Shown here: one piece after another, positions 27,615 through 36,118 of the stretch
Layout: each line of letters begins with the position of its first letter
How positions within the stretch are numbered: position 1 is the stretch's first letter
Source of the DNA: Pannonibacter phragmitetus DSM 14782
GTDB taxonomy: Bacteria > Pseudomonadota > Alphaproteobacteria > Rhizobiales > Stappiaceae
Length of the DNA: 64,000 nucleotides
Reading direction: 5' to 3'
Assembly (NCBI RefSeq): GCF_000382365.1
Contig: NZ_KB908215.1
Location: forward strand, 558,001-622,000
Made by a program: the position numbers and the translations under genes
The notes under the pieces: generated by a model
What the model was told of the DNA's origin: nothing
Database searches by the model: none
What the model saw: the letters and a program-made list of their open reading frames with translations, nothing else

Positions 27615-28709
27615 ATGCGCCCAGACGGCATTCTGCCCGCCCACATGATCGAGGACATGTTCCGCGCCGGAACGATCCGCAGCGAGCTGGCGCCTGTCGA
27701 CGGCCAGATTCAGCCGGCCAGCCTTGACCTGCGCCTCGGGGGGCTGGCCTACCGGGTGCGCGCCAGCTTCCTGCCGGGCAATGGCGTCGCCGTCGCCGAC
27801 AAGCTGGATGCCTTCGCGCTGCATACCATCGACCTGACGCGTGGCGCGGTGCTGGAAACGGGCTGCGTTTATATCGTGCCCTTGCAGGAAAGCCTGACGC
27901 TGCCCGATGCCATCTCGGCAACCGCCAACCCGAAAAGCTCCACCGGGCGGCTTGATGTCTTCACCCGCGTCATCACCGATGGCGGGCGCGCCTTTGACAC
28001 GGTGCCGGCCGGCTACAACGGGCCGCTCTATGCGGAAATCTCGCCGCTCACGTTCCCCATTCTGCTGCGCAGCGGCTCGCGCCTGTCACAGATCCGCTTC
28101 CGTGCCGGTGAGCCGCTGATCCCGGACAGCGAGCTGGAAGGCGTGCATGCGCGCCTGCGCCTTGTCTCCGGCGGCATGGAGCGCATCGGCGGCGGCGTGC
28201 AGCTGTCCATCGATCTGGAAGGCTCCGGCGATGGCAGCCTCGTCGGCTACCGCGCCAAGCACCACACGGGCGTCATCGACGTGGACCTGAAGGATGCGCA
28301 TCACCCGCTCGACTTCTGGGACCCGATCTACCGGCGCGGGGCGGCCGAACTGGTGCTCGACCCGAATGAGTTCTACATCCTCGTCAGCCAGGAGGCGGTG
28401 CATGTGCCGCCGGATTTCGCTGCCGAGATGGTGCCCTTCGATCCGCTGGTGGGAGAATTCCGCGTGCATTACGCCGGTTTCTTCGACCCCGGCTTTGGCC
28501 ACAGCACCGCTGGCGGCACAGGCTCACGCGCCGTGCTGGAGGTGCGCTCGCACGACGTTCCCTTCATTCTGGAGCATGGCCAGACGGTTGGGCGGCTTGT
28601 CTATGAGCACATGGCCGAACGCCCGCACCGGCTCTATGGCGAAGGCATCGGTTCCAACTATCAGGGGCAGGAGCTGAAGCTCTCCAAGCACTTCCGCGCG
28701 CTCAGCTGA
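27615..28709 (+). CDS. dcd: 2'-deoxycytidine 5'-triphosphate deaminase (two-domain type)
   Basis: This 364-residue protein has two dUTPase-like jelly-roll halves, the duplicated form found in many alphaproteobacteria rather than the roughly 190-residue E. coli Dcd. It would convert dCTP to dUTP for dTTP synthesis. The first half contains GQIQPASLDLRLG and the trimer-site block TANPKSSTGRLDVFTRVI. The second half contains GEFRVHYAGFFDPGFG and GRLVYEHMAERP. I chose the ATG at 27615 because GAAAGG lies 6 nt before it; an in-frame start at 27552 is possible. It diverges from metZ, and its end converges with the alpha/beta hydrolase gene. Confidence 0.85.
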   Translation: MRPDGILPAHMIEDMFRAGTIRSELAPVDGQIQPASLDLRLGGLAYRVRASFLPGNGVAVADKLDAFALHTIDLTRGAVLETGCVYIVPLQESLTLPDAISATANPKSSTGRLDVFTRVITDGGRAFDTVPAGYNGPLYAEISPLTFPILLRSGSRLSQIRFRAGEPLIPDSELEGVHARLRLVSGGMERIGGGVQLSIDLEGSGDGSLVGYRAKHHTGVIDVDLKDAHHPLDFWDPIYRRGAAELVLDPNEFYILVSQEAVHVPPDFAAEMVPFDPLVGEFRVHYAGFFDPGFGHSTAGGTGSRAVLEVRSHDVPFILEHGQTVGRLVYEHMAERPHRLYGEGIGSNYQGQELKLSKHFRALS

Positions 28710-28711
28710 TA

Positions 28712-28806
28712 CGGACTCTCACTGAGCCTTACTCATCGAGAGTTGGTCAAGCCCGCGCGGCGCTTGAGCAAATTCAAGGCGTGATGCGTCAGCATCGAAA
28801 GCCTTG
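28712..28806 (-). repeat. Dispersed two-hairpin element, copy A
   Basis: Copy A lies between convergent genes and reads on the minus strand. Hairpin 1 (28804-28775) is AAGGC, then inner GATGC-TGAC-GCATC, then GCCTT. A linker with the family's TTGCTCAAGCGCCGC follows. Hairpin 2 has stem ACTCTC / GAGAGT (28742-28737 with 28719-28714) around the loop GATGAGTAAGGCTC. Confidence 0.85.
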
Positions 28807-28816
28807 GTATGAGACA

Positions 28817-28841
28817 GGCCCGGTGCGGCTGGCGCACCGGG
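28817..28841 (-). terminator. Hairpin after the alpha/beta hydrolase gene
   Basis: A perfect 10-bp stem (GCCCGGTGCG / CGCACCGGGC) with a 5-nt loop lies 10 nt beyond the stop of the minus-strand gene. It lacks a T-run, so it may stabilise the 3' end rather than terminate alone. Confidence 0.45.
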
Positions 28842-28850
28842 CTTGCAACG

Positions 28851-29498
28851 TCAGGCGGCAATCAGCTTCCGGGCAAACTCTGCAACGGCCTTGGCCGTAG
28901 CGGTGATGTTGCTGTCCCAGGTGGCAGGAGACTGGCCGCGAGGCCCAAGGTCATGGTTGCCGTCTTCGAGGAACAGGATTTCGCAGTTGCCCGGCAGGGC
29001 CACGTCTTCCAGCTCGGCCTGACTGCCGAAGGGGTCACGCTCGCCCTGCGCAATGAAGATGGGCCGGCGGGACTGTTCCAGCGGCTCAAGGCGCCAGACA
29101 TCGGACTTGCCCTGCGGGTGGAACGGATAGCCGATGCAGACAACGCCCTTCACACGGCCCGGCAGCGAAGCGCCGGCCGTCAACATGGCGGCAACGCGCC
29201 CGCCCATGGACTTGCCACCGATCAGGAACGGGCCTTCCACTTCGCTCATCAGGGCCTGCATCGCTTTCTGATAGGCACCGACCAGCAGCTCGGCCTTCGG
29301 CGGCGGAGCCTTCTTGGCTGTGGTGCGGCGGGCGGCCATATAGGGAAACTCGAACCGCGCCACCGCGATACCTTCAGTTGCAAGGGCTGCGGCAAGCCGG
29401 TTCATGATGGCGGAGTCCATCGGCGCACCGGCGCCATGGGCCAGAAGCAGGGTTGCATCCGGCGTGCCTTCCGGGCGGGTCCAGAGAAATTCGGTCAT
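28851..29498 (-). CDS. Alpha/beta hydrolase (KANL3/Tex30-like)
   Basis: This 215-residue cytoplasmic hydrolase begins with LLLAHGAGAPMDSA, which holds the oxyanion-hole region. The nucleophile elbow GGKSMGGRVA is near residue 95, the acid region FIAQGERDPFG near 150, and the catalytic His in LEDGNHDLGP near 180. This small, cap-less type resembles dienelactone-hydrolase-like proteins of the KANL3/Tex30 family, for which substrates are mostly unknown. It is a single gene. Confidence 0.8.
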   Translation of the reverse strand: MTEFLWTRPEGTPDATLLLAHGAGAPMDSAIMNRLAAALATEGIAVARFEFPYMAARRTTAKKAPPPKAELLVGAYQKAMQALMSEVEGPFLIGGKSMGGRVAAMLTAGASLPGRVKGVVCIGYPFHPQGKSDVWRLEPLEQSRRPIFIAQGERDPFGSQAELEDVALPGNCEILFLEDGNHDLGPRGQSPATWDSNITATAKAVAEFARKLIAA

Positions 29499-29602
29499 CA
29501 GGCTGTCCTGTTGTGGCGGCGGATGGGCTCCGCGCGCAAAGAGTGACCCGGCTTAGCCAGAACGGGCCGGTCTGGCAATGGCTTTGCTGGCGGACCAAGG
29601 CC

Positions 29603-30475
29603 TCAGTAGAACCCTACCGGGAAGTAGCGCAGGTAAAGCTCCCCATAGATGCCCTTGTCCTGCACCTGCCGCAGGGCATAATTCAGCGCCTCCAGCAGTG
29701 CCTGCTCATCACGGCGCAAGGCAATGGAAAGCCCGTCGCCAAAGTAGCGCGGCTCCAGCCAGGGGCCGGGCGCAAACCGGCAGCAGCCGTCCGCCTCCTT
29801 GCCGGCCAGCCAGAAGGACAGCGCCATGCCATCGCCGAAATGCACATCGGCCTTTCCCTCCTTCAGCGCAGCCCTTGCCTCACCGGCTGTGGAGAACGGC
29901 TCGATGGCAAGGCCCGGGAAGGCAGCCTTCAGGAAGGCCTCGTGGCGGCTGCCGGCTTCCACGCTGATGCGCTTTGCGGATGGCATGCCGGGATCAAAGC
30001 TGTCCGTGCCCTGCCCCAGCACGAACCGGGCGGGCAGGCGCATGTAGGTGTCGGAGAAGGCCATCTCCCGCCGCAGAGCCTCCGTCTTGGCAAGGCCGGA
30101 GAGAATGGCGTCACCCTCCCCCGCCATCAGCGCTTCCGGCAGAGCCTCGAAGGCCTTCACCCTCAGGCTGCAGGACGCCCCAAGCTCCTCACAGACCGCC
30201 CGCGCCAGATCCACGTTGAAGCCAGTCAGGCGGCCTTGCGGATCACGGAAAGAGAAAGGCGGAAAATCATCCGAGGCGAGGAATTCAATCTTCTCCGGCG
30301 GCTGCGCGGGGCGTTCGGCCAGCGCGCGCGGATCACGGAAGTTGGGAATGACAACGGCCATGCCCGCTCCGTTCAACGGCAAGGGAGCTGCCGTTTCCTG
30401 AGCGGGAGCCTGGGCCGGTATAAAACCAACCGCAATTGAGAATAAAAAGTATAAAACTGTTGATTGTGGGAATAT
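29603..30475 (-). CDS. Periplasmic amino-acid-type substrate-binding protein, start unclear
   Basis: The mature part is a family 3 solute-binding domain. EFLASDDFPPFSF, GRLTGFNVDLARAVCEELG, DAILSGLAKTEALRREMAFS and GKADVHFGDGMALSFW mark it, which suggests binding of a polar amino acid or similar small ligand. A clear signal peptide (FLFSIAVGFIPAQAPAQE) starts the protein. No ATG, GTG or TTG lies in frame just before that signal: the codons after AAGGAG read GTA CGT CAG AAG ATA. The next in-frame ATG is at 30799, deep inside the opposite gene. I give the ATA at 30475 as a nominal 5' boundary. No permease or ATPase gene is adjacent. Confidence 0.6.
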   Translation of the reverse strand: MFPQSTVLYFLFSIAVGFIPAQAPAQETAAPLPLNGAGMAVVIPNFRDPRALAERPAQPPEKIEFLASDDFPPFSFRDPQGRLTGFNVDLARAVCEELGASCSLRVKAFEALPEALMAGEGDAILSGLAKTEALRREMAFSDTYMRLPARFVLGQGTDSFDPGMPSAKRISVEAGSRHEAFLKAAFPGLAIEPFSTAGEARAALKEGKADVHFGDGMALSFWLAGKEADGCCRFAPGPWLEPRYFGDGLSIALRRDEQALLEALNYALRQVQDKGIYGELYLRYFPVGFY

Positions 30476-30540
30476 CTTCTGACGTACTCCTTGCAGCGGC
30501 CGGGCGAGTGTGTGTCCGGCGGCCTCGGAAGGGGCGGGCG

Positions 30541-32601
30541 ATGTCTGTGGTGGCAGAGGAGACTGCGTCAGACACTGTGAAGCTGCCAGGGCTGGCAGCG
30601 GAGCCCGGCGACGCTTTCCTGCAATGTGAAACTCCGTTTCCCCGGTGGCAGACCGCAGCCTGTCCGGCCCCTTCAGAAGACGGGCCAGTCCCGAAAACTG
30701 AACGAGGCGCGCCGCAGCAATTGCTGCAAGAGGAGATGCATGTCCTTGTGTCACGGGGTCTTTCTGCCTCTGCGCTGCGGTCTGCCTGTCAGCTGGCATC
30801 CTATCACGGTGTCCATCCCGCGCACTACATGATGCGCAACTCCATCCTCACGGAAGAGGCCTATTACAGCGCTGTGGCGGAAGTCTGCGGCGCCCCCTTT
30901 CTGCCAGCCGGCAGCTTCCGCCCGCTGCTGGTCAACGGTCACGTGCTGCAATGCGGACCGGGTGAGGCCGGGCCGATGATGATCGGTCTCGGCCGGGGCG
31001 GGCCGGTCTATGTGGTTGCGCCGGAACCTGAGCACGTCGCCGAACTGCGCGCCTTCTTTCTGCGCCATCCGGACTGGAGTGCCGCCGTGCGCATTGCCAC
31101 GCCCTCTGCCCTGCGCCACGCCCTGACGGTGCTGAATGCGCCCGCCGGCGAGCTGGAAGCGCGCTTTCCCCACATGTCGGCCCGCACCCGCGTGACGCCG
31201 CGCCAGCAAATCGGCGCGGGCGCCATGGCCGCCAGCTTTTTCGCCGGCATGGTTCTGCCCTTCGATGTGCAGATGCTGCTGCTGAGCCTTGTTGTGGGCC
31301 TCACCTGCATTCTCACCGCAATCGCCCGGCTTTCGAGCGCAAGGCAGGCACAGGATCGGGCCCGTCTTGCCGCCGAGGAAGCGTTTTTTCAGACCCGGCA
31401 GACGGCACCAGAGCGCCATGCCCGGCAACACCCGGAAGACTGGCCGCTCTATACGGTGCTGGTCCCGCTCTACAAGGAAGCGGGGGTCGTGCCCTCGCTG
31501 GTGGAAGGCCTTGCCAGGCTCGACTATCCGGCGGACCGGCTCGACATCCGCTTTCTGGTGGAGCAGGACGACCGGGAAACCCGCGTGGCCTTCAGGGGCC
31601 TGCTGCGCGAGGGCATGGAAGTGGTGGTGGTGCCCCCGGGCCATCCGCGCACCAAACCAAGGGCACTGGCCTATGGGCTGGAATCCTCCATGGGCGAGTT
31701 CGTCACCATCTATGACGCGGAAGACCGGCCCGAACCCGGCCAGCTGAAAAAGGCGGTGCGCAAGTTCCGGGAAAGCCCGGAAAGCCTTGCCTGCCTGCAG
31801 GCCAGCCTTGTCATCGACAATGCGGAGGAGAGCTTTTTCACCCGCCAGTTTGCGATGGAATATGCGAGCCTGTTCGATCAGGTCATTCCGTGGTTTTCCG
31901 GCGAGGAATGGCCCTTTCCGCTGGGCGGCACCTCAAACCATTTCCGCCGCGCGGCCCTCGTCACCGCAGGCGGGTGGGACCCCTACAATGTGACGGAAGA
32001 TGCCGACCTTGGCCTGCGCCTTGCCCGCTTCGGCTTTTCCAGTGCCGCCCTCGACAGTGCCACCTATGAAGAAGCGCCGGTGACGTGGAAGGTCTGGTAT
32101 GCGCAGCGGGCGCGCTGGTACAAGGGCTGGCTGCAGACAGTGCTCGTCCACCTGCGCGATCCGTCCATGCTGTGGCATGACATGAGCCCGCGCCGCGCGG
32201 TGCCCATCGCCTTCCTCATCGGCGGCAGCCTGCTGACGCTCGCCCTTCATCCCATTTTCTGCATGATCCTGATGGGTTACCTGATCGGCCTTTGGAACAT
32301 GCCCGTGCCCGATGGGCTTATGTCCGACATCACCGTCTGCCTCAGCGCGCTGGCCGCCATTTCCGGCTATGGCGCCGCCGTCATTGCAGGGCGCAGCGCC
32401 GCCCGCGCCCGCGGCTTCGACCCGCGTTTCAGCGATCTCGCCCTCATCCCCGCCTATTGGCTCTGCGCCAGCTTCGCCTTCTACCGCGCCGTCTGGGACT
32501 TCTTCATCCGCCCCCACCACTGGCACAAGACCACCCACGGCGCCGCCCGCAAGCGCAAGACACCGGACTTCGGAAACAAAGGGGAGGACGGGAGCGGATA
32601 G
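30541..32601 (+). CDS. Family 2 glycosyltransferase with N-terminal GspE/MshEN-like domain
   Basis: This 686-residue inner-membrane processive-type glycosyltransferase resembles the cellulose-synthase group. Residues 60-200 (LVSRGLSASALRSACQLA, TEEAYYSAVAEVCGAPFLP) look like the N-terminal domain of GspE/MshE ATPases, which in some proteins binds c-di-GMP. Two helices follow (about 230-275). The GT2 core has YTVLVPLYKEAGV, the acidic DAEDRPEPGQL, NVTEDADLGLRLARFG and QRARWYKGWLQT (Q..RW). Several C-terminal helices probably form the export channel. The GGAAGGGG site supports the start at 30541. The product polymer is unknown. Confidence 0.83.
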   Translation: MSVVAEETASDTVKLPGLAAEPGDAFLQCETPFPRWQTAACPAPSEDGPVPKTERGAPQQLLQEEMHVLVSRGLSASALRSACQLASYHGVHPAHYMMRNSILTEEAYYSAVAEVCGAPFLPAGSFRPLLVNGHVLQCGPGEAGPMMIGLGRGGPVYVVAPEPEHVAELRAFFLRHPDWSAAVRIATPSALRHALTVLNAPAGELEARFPHMSARTRVTPRQQIGAGAMAASFFAGMVLPFDVQMLLLSLVVGLTCILTAIARLSSARQAQDRARLAAEEAFFQTRQTAPERHARQHPEDWPLYTVLVPLYKEAGVVPSLVEGLARLDYPADRLDIRFLVEQDDRETRVAFRGLLREGMEVVVVPPGHPRTKPRALAYGLESSMGEFVTIYDAEDRPEPGQLKKAVRKFRESPESLACLQASLVIDNAEESFFTRQFAMEYASLFDQVIPWFSGEEWPFPLGGTSNHFRRAALVTAGGWDPYNVTEDADLGLRLARFGFSSAALDSATYEEAPVTWKVWYAQRARWYKGWLQTVLVHLRDPSMLWHDMSPRRAVPIAFLIGGSLLTLALHPIFCMILMGYLIGLWNMPVPDGLMSDITVCLSALAAISGYGAAVIAGRSAARARGFDPRFSDLALIPAYWLCASFAFYRAVWDFFIRPHHWHKTTHGAARKRKTPDFGNKGEDGSG

Positions 32602-32678
32602 AGGGCTATCGAACCTCAAACGCTGAAGCTGGGCCGTTATTTCTCATGATATGCTTCTGACGCGTCCTGCCATTGAAC

Positions 32679-32971
32679 TCACTTCTTGAGGGCAAGAATC
32701 GCTTCGATCTGAAGGTCAGCATCGCTCCCTGAAACGGAGGGACGGCGATCGGCCAATGCCATTTCAATCCGTTCCTCGATCCGGCGCTCATAGGTATCGG
32801 AAACAGTCTCAGCATCCGGCATTGTGCCACCCAGCGCTATCAGGCGCCTGCCCGTCTCGACCCGCACCAGCGTCTCCAGCGCCTGATGCACATGGCAGCG
32901 GTTTCCATTGTGCCAGTCAGGTCTCGGGCGGCCTCAAGAAGCTCGTCATCAATATTGATTGTCAGTTTCAT
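32679..32971 (-). pseudogene. Frameshifted VapB-type (DUF2191-like) antitoxin
   Basis: A GGAGG-preceded ATG at 32971 starts MKLTINIDDELLEAARDLTG, the ribbon-helix-helix start of VapB antitoxins. The frame then runs off the family pattern. The next frame continues it exactly (VHQALETLVRVETGRRLIAL then GGTMPDAE) from about 32892 to the stop at 32679. One base missing near 32890-32894 (GCCATGTGCAT where GCCATGGTGCAT would keep frame) explains the break. The last 40 residues (ERRIEERIEMALADRRPS and beyond) extend past a normal VapB. No VapC toxin gene is adjacent, so this looks like a decayed orphan, unless the break is a sequencing error. Confidence 0.65.
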
Positions 32972-33095
32972 GATCCGGCCTCCGTTTTCAGGCACGAGAA
33001 TAGCACCAGTGACGCCAGACTGCTGAGAAACCAGAAACTCCTCCATCGTCATCCTCGGCCCTGTGCAGAGGATCTATACAAATCAATGACTTGCA

Positions 33096-33124
33096 GATGG
33101 CCGGGACAAGCCCGGCCATGACGA
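33096..33124. repeat. REP-like palindrome
   Basis: GATGGCCGGG-ACAAG-CCCGGCCATGACGA forms a near-perfect palindrome with a CGTCAT head on the minus strand. Very similar sequences are scattered between genes in many Hyphomicrobiales genomes. It lies between the antitoxin remnant and the tRNA gene. Confidence 0.75.
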
Positions 33125-33140
33125 AAGAAAGGAAAGGATC

Positions 33141-33214
33141 TGGAGCGGGTAGCGGGAATCGAACCCGCGCGTTCAGCTTGGGAAGCTGACAGGCTACCAT
33201 TACATCATACCCGC
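33141..33214 (-). tRNA. tRNA-Gly (anticodon CCC)
   Basis: Read on the minus strand, the acceptor arms GCGGGTA and TACCCGC pair perfectly. The T arm contains GGTTCGATTCC. The anticodon arm is TCAGC-TTCCCAA-GCTGA, whose loop places CCC after T33. The 3' CCA is encoded (33143-33141). The 74 nt fold as a normal cloverleaf with a short D loop. Confidence 0.95.
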
Positions 33215-33492
33215 AGGAGCATGACGGCATCAGAAGGGGCAAAGGGTGCCCGCATGCCGTGGCCTTGGCGCATTAGATCGCCTGCGGCGGCGGATCTGTC
33301 AAGCGGGGCTGGCAGGCTTTTCAACCGCACCTGACCGGCGCCACGTGCCCGGCGGCGGGAAACGTGGATGGCTGCGGGCAAAGCCGGAAGATTTTCGGTT
33401 CCGGTCCCATGCGGCCTATTGCGTATCAAGAGCGGAATTGCCAGTTTGCGCGGGCGGCGCCCTGCCGTGTTTCCAGACGGATATTTCTCAAC

Positions 33493-34287
33493 ATGCGCCA
33501 GACTTTAAAGGCACTCCTCACCTCAAGCCGCTGGGAAGCGGCCATCATTGCGATCATTGTTGTCAATGCCATCACGCTCGGTCTCGAGACCAGCCCGAGC
33601 GTTGTTGCCGCCATCGGCCCGCTGCTGCACACGCTCGACAAGATCATCCTCGGCATTTTCGTGATCGAGCTTGCGTTGCGCCTTTATGTGCACCGGCTGT
33701 CCTTCTTCCGCGATCCCTGGAGCATCTTCGATTTCCTGATCGTGGCGATTGCCCTTGTGCCCGCAAGCGGCCCCTTCGCCGTGCTGCGTGCACTGCGCAT
33801 CCTGCGCGTGCTGCGCCTCATCTCGGTGGTGCCGTCGCTGCGGCGGGTTATCGGCGGGCTGATCACCGCCCTGCCCGGCATGGGCTCCATCATGGTGCTG
33901 ATGAGCCTTGTCTTCTTCGTCTTCGCCGTCATGGCAACAAAGCTCTATGGCGAGACATTCCCCGAGTGGTTCGGAGACATGGGCCGCTCGCTCTACACCC
34001 TGTTCCAGGTGATGACGCTGGAAAGCTGGTCCATGGGCATCGTGCGGCCGGTGATGGAAGTTCACCCCTATGCCTGGGCCTTCTTCCTGCCCTTCCTCGT
34101 CTGCACCGCCTTCACCGTGCTCAACCTCTTCATCGGTATCATCGTTTCGGCCATGCAGTCCGAAACGGAGACGATTGCCGAAGCTGACCGGCAGGCGATC
34201 CATGACGAAACGGGCGTCATCCTCGAAGAAATCCGTGCCCTGCGCCGGGAAGTCGAGGCGCTGCGGCAGCAGGCGGCAGGCCGCTGA
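33493..34287 (+). CDS. BacNav-type voltage-gated sodium channel
   Basis: This 264-residue protein is one subunit of a predicted tetrameric channel. Six membrane helices are visible. S4 has positively charged residues every third position (RALRILRVLRLISVVPSLRR). The pore loop carries the sodium selectivity filter TLESWSM, the sequence of characterised bacterial Nav channels such as NaChBac and NavMs. The C-terminus ends in a heptad-like coiled coil (EEIRALRREVEALRQQ) that would hold the tetramer together. The start at 33493 gives the normal short N-terminus; an in-frame extension to 33364 is unlikely. Confidence 0.92.
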   Translation: MRQTLKALLTSSRWEAAIIAIIVVNAITLGLETSPSVVAAIGPLLHTLDKIILGIFVIELALRLYVHRLSFFRDPWSIFDFLIVAIALVPASGPFAVLRALRILRVLRLISVVPSLRRVIGGLITALPGMGSIMVLMSLVFFVFAVMATKLYGETFPEWFGDMGRSLYTLFQVMTLESWSMGIVRPVMEVHPYAWAFFLPFLVCTAFTVLNLFIGIIVSAMQSETETIAEADRQAIHDETGVILEEIRALRREVEALRQQAAGR

Positions 34288-34315
34288 CGGGGACTTTCTC
34301 GAAGTACAAATGAGA

Positions 34316-34343
34316 GAGGCCGGAGTTCAACAACTCCGGCCTC
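34316..34343 (+). terminator. Hairpin after the sodium channel gene
   Basis: A 12-bp perfect stem (GAGGCCGGAGTT / AACTCCGGCCTC) with a 4-nt loop lies 28 nt after the stop. Only TTCGCAGTTT follows, so the T-run is weak. Confidence 0.65.
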
Positions 34344-34357
34344 TTCGCAGTTTCCAT

Positions 34358-34454
34358 ACCAAGGCTTTCGATGCTGACGCATCACGCCTTGAAATTGCTC
34401 AAGCGCCGCGCGGGCTTGACCAAATCCCGATGAGTCAAGCTCGTCGGGATTTGG
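34358..34454 (+). repeat. Dispersed two-hairpin element, copy B
   Basis: Hairpin 1 is AAGGC (34361-34365), inner GATGC-TGAC-GCATC (34370-34383) and GCCTT (34386-34390). The linker GAAATTGCTCAAGCGCCGC follows. Hairpin 2 has an 11-bp stem (CCAAATCCCGA, 34420-34430, with TCGGGATTTGG, 34444-34454) around TGAGTCAAGCTC. It lies between the convergent sodium-channel and pyrD genes and ends 2 nt before the pyrD stop codon. Confidence 0.88.
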
Positions 34455-34456
34455 TC

Positions 34457-35557
34457 TCAGTCGAGGTTTTCGCTCGCCCAGGCATCCACATTGACCGAGC
34501 GCAGCGCGGCGAGACTGGAGAAGCCACCGCGTTTCAGTTCGCCATCCAGATGCTTGAGGATGGCGGGAACCAGTCCCGGCCCCTTGTAGACCAGTGATGA
34601 ATAGATCTGCAGCAGCGTTGCCCCGGCGGTGATCTTGACCAGAGCCGTCTGCGGACTGTCGATGCCGCCAACTCCGACAATCGGAAGATCCGGCCCCACC
34701 AGCTTGCGCGCGCGGGCCAGGATGATCGTGGCCCGCCGGAACAGAGGACGCCCGGAAAGCCCGCCCGCTTCCTGCGCTGTCTGCGTGTCCTGCAGTCCTG
34801 CGCGCGACAGCGTGGTGTTGGAGACGATCAGCCCGTCGACCTTGTGGGTCAGCACCGCTTCGGCAATGTCTTCCAGCCCTTCGGCGGAGACATCCGGCGC
34901 GATCTTCAGGAGCACCGGCACCTTCCTGCGTCCCGCCAGCAAGCTCTGCGCATCGCGCTCGGCCATCACGGCCGACAGCAGCTCATCCAGCGCCGCCTTG
35001 GCCTGAAGATCACGCAGGCCGGGCGTGTTGGGCGAGGAAATGTTGACGGTGAAATAGGACGCAAGATGCGCGAAGGTGCGGATGCCGGCCACATAGTCGG
35101 CCACCCGGTCCGCCGCATCCTTGTTGGCCCCCACGTTGACGCCAAGGATGCCGTCCCTGCCCTTGCGCGCTTCCAGCCGGGCCAGCAGCGCCGCATGCCC
35201 CTCGTTGTTGAAGCCGAAGCGGTTGATCACCCCCTGATCGGCCGGCAGGCGGAACAGGCGCGGGCGCGGATTGCCCTCCTGCGGGCGCGGCGTCACGGTT
35301 CCGGCCTCGGCAAAGCCAAATCCCATTCCGAGGATCGCATCCGGCACTTCGCCGTTCTTGTCAAAGCCGGCAGCCATGCCAAGCGGGTTCGGGAAGCTCA
35401 AACCCAGCACGTCCTGCCGCAGGGAGGGCAGGCTGGTGTTGGAAAAGCGCGGATAAACCCCGCTGGCGAGCGCGCGGATCGTCACGCCATGGGCCGTTTC
35501 GGCGTCGACACAATGGAGAGCCCGGAGGGTCAGGCGATTGGCAAGGGACTGGAACAT
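34457..35557 (-). CDS. pyrD: Dihydroorotate dehydrogenase (quinone), class 2
   Basis: This 366-residue FMN enzyme oxidises dihydroorotate to orotate in pyrimidine synthesis and passes electrons to quinone. The N-terminal membrane-associating helices (MFQSLANRLTLRALHCVD) are typical of class 2. The core shows NPLGMAAGFDKNGE, NRFGFNNEGH, YFTVNISSPNTPGLRDLQ with the catalytic Ser region, and IVGVGGIDSPQTAL for FMN phosphate. The start at 35557 was chosen because the upstream frame overlaps the DUF952 gene. It forms an operon with that gene, 10 nt apart, an arrangement common in Hyphomicrobiales. Confidence 0.95.
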   Translation of the reverse strand: MFQSLANRLTLRALHCVDAETAHGVTIRALASGVYPRFSNTSLPSLRQDVLGLSFPNPLGMAAGFDKNGEVPDAILGMGFGFAEAGTVTPRPQEGNPRPRLFRLPADQGVINRFGFNNEGHAALLARLEARKGRDGILGVNVGANKDAADRVADYVAGIRTFAHLASYFTVNISSPNTPGLRDLQAKAALDELLSAVMAERDAQSLLAGRRKVPVLLKIAPDVSAEGLEDIAEAVLTHKVDGLIVSNTTLSRAGLQDTQTAQEAGGLSGRPLFRRATIILARARKLVGPDLPIVGVGGIDSPQTALVKITAGATLLQIYSSLVYKGPGLVPAILKHLDGELKRGGFSSLAALRSVNVDAWASENLD

Positions 35558-35567
35558 GGGCGTGAGA

Positions 35568-35912
35568 TCACTTCGTAAGGTCAGGAAACACATGCTGCCC
35601 ATCCGGGCCGAGCGGCAGCGCCTCGACCCACAGGGCACAGGCCGGATCGAAGCTGGCGTAAAGATGCGGGAACAGCGCGCCGCCGCGCGAGGGCTCCCAC
35701 TTGACCGGCTGCCCGAAAGCCTCGCTGTCGAAGGCTGCCAGCAAGAGGTCCTCCTGTCCGGCAAAATGTTTGGCTGCCGTTTCGCGCACCTGCTCCGCCG
35801 TCGAGAAGTGGATGTAGCCATCGGCAAGGTCGACCGGCGCGCCATCGAACCTGCCCCGGCTCACGGCATCATCCCAGAGGTTGCGCGTCAGTATCTTGAA
35901 AATCACCGTCAT
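35568..35912 (-). CDS. DUF952 domain protein
   Basis: This 114-residue protein matches DUF952 from end to end. It begins IFKILTRNLWDDA, contains the hallmark DGYIHFSTAEQVRETAAKHF, and has a second conserved block PHLYASFDPACALWVEALPL. The fold is related to ADP-ribosyltransferase-like and Tpt1-like small domains, but no activity is established. It is the first gene of the pair with pyrD. Confidence 0.88.
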   Translation of the reverse strand: MTVIFKILTRNLWDDAVSRGRFDGAPVDLADGYIHFSTAEQVRETAAKHFAGQEDLLLAAFDSEAFGQPVKWEPSRGGALFPHLYASFDPACALWVEALPLGPDGQHVFPDLTK

Positions 35913-36118
35913 GCCGGTCCGCCCATGTGCTTTGAAGGAGCCTCTGAACTGGCCCCTGTGCGTTGGTTGAGGCGGACCCTAGTCCGGGATTTTGCATTGG
36001 ACAACCAGCACGCACCACAGGATCAACCGCCTATTCATTTGCATCAGGAATATTTGCCAATATCAATGGCATTCAAAGGGATTTATTCCTGATGAGGCAG
36101 CACGTGGAGGAAAGAACC

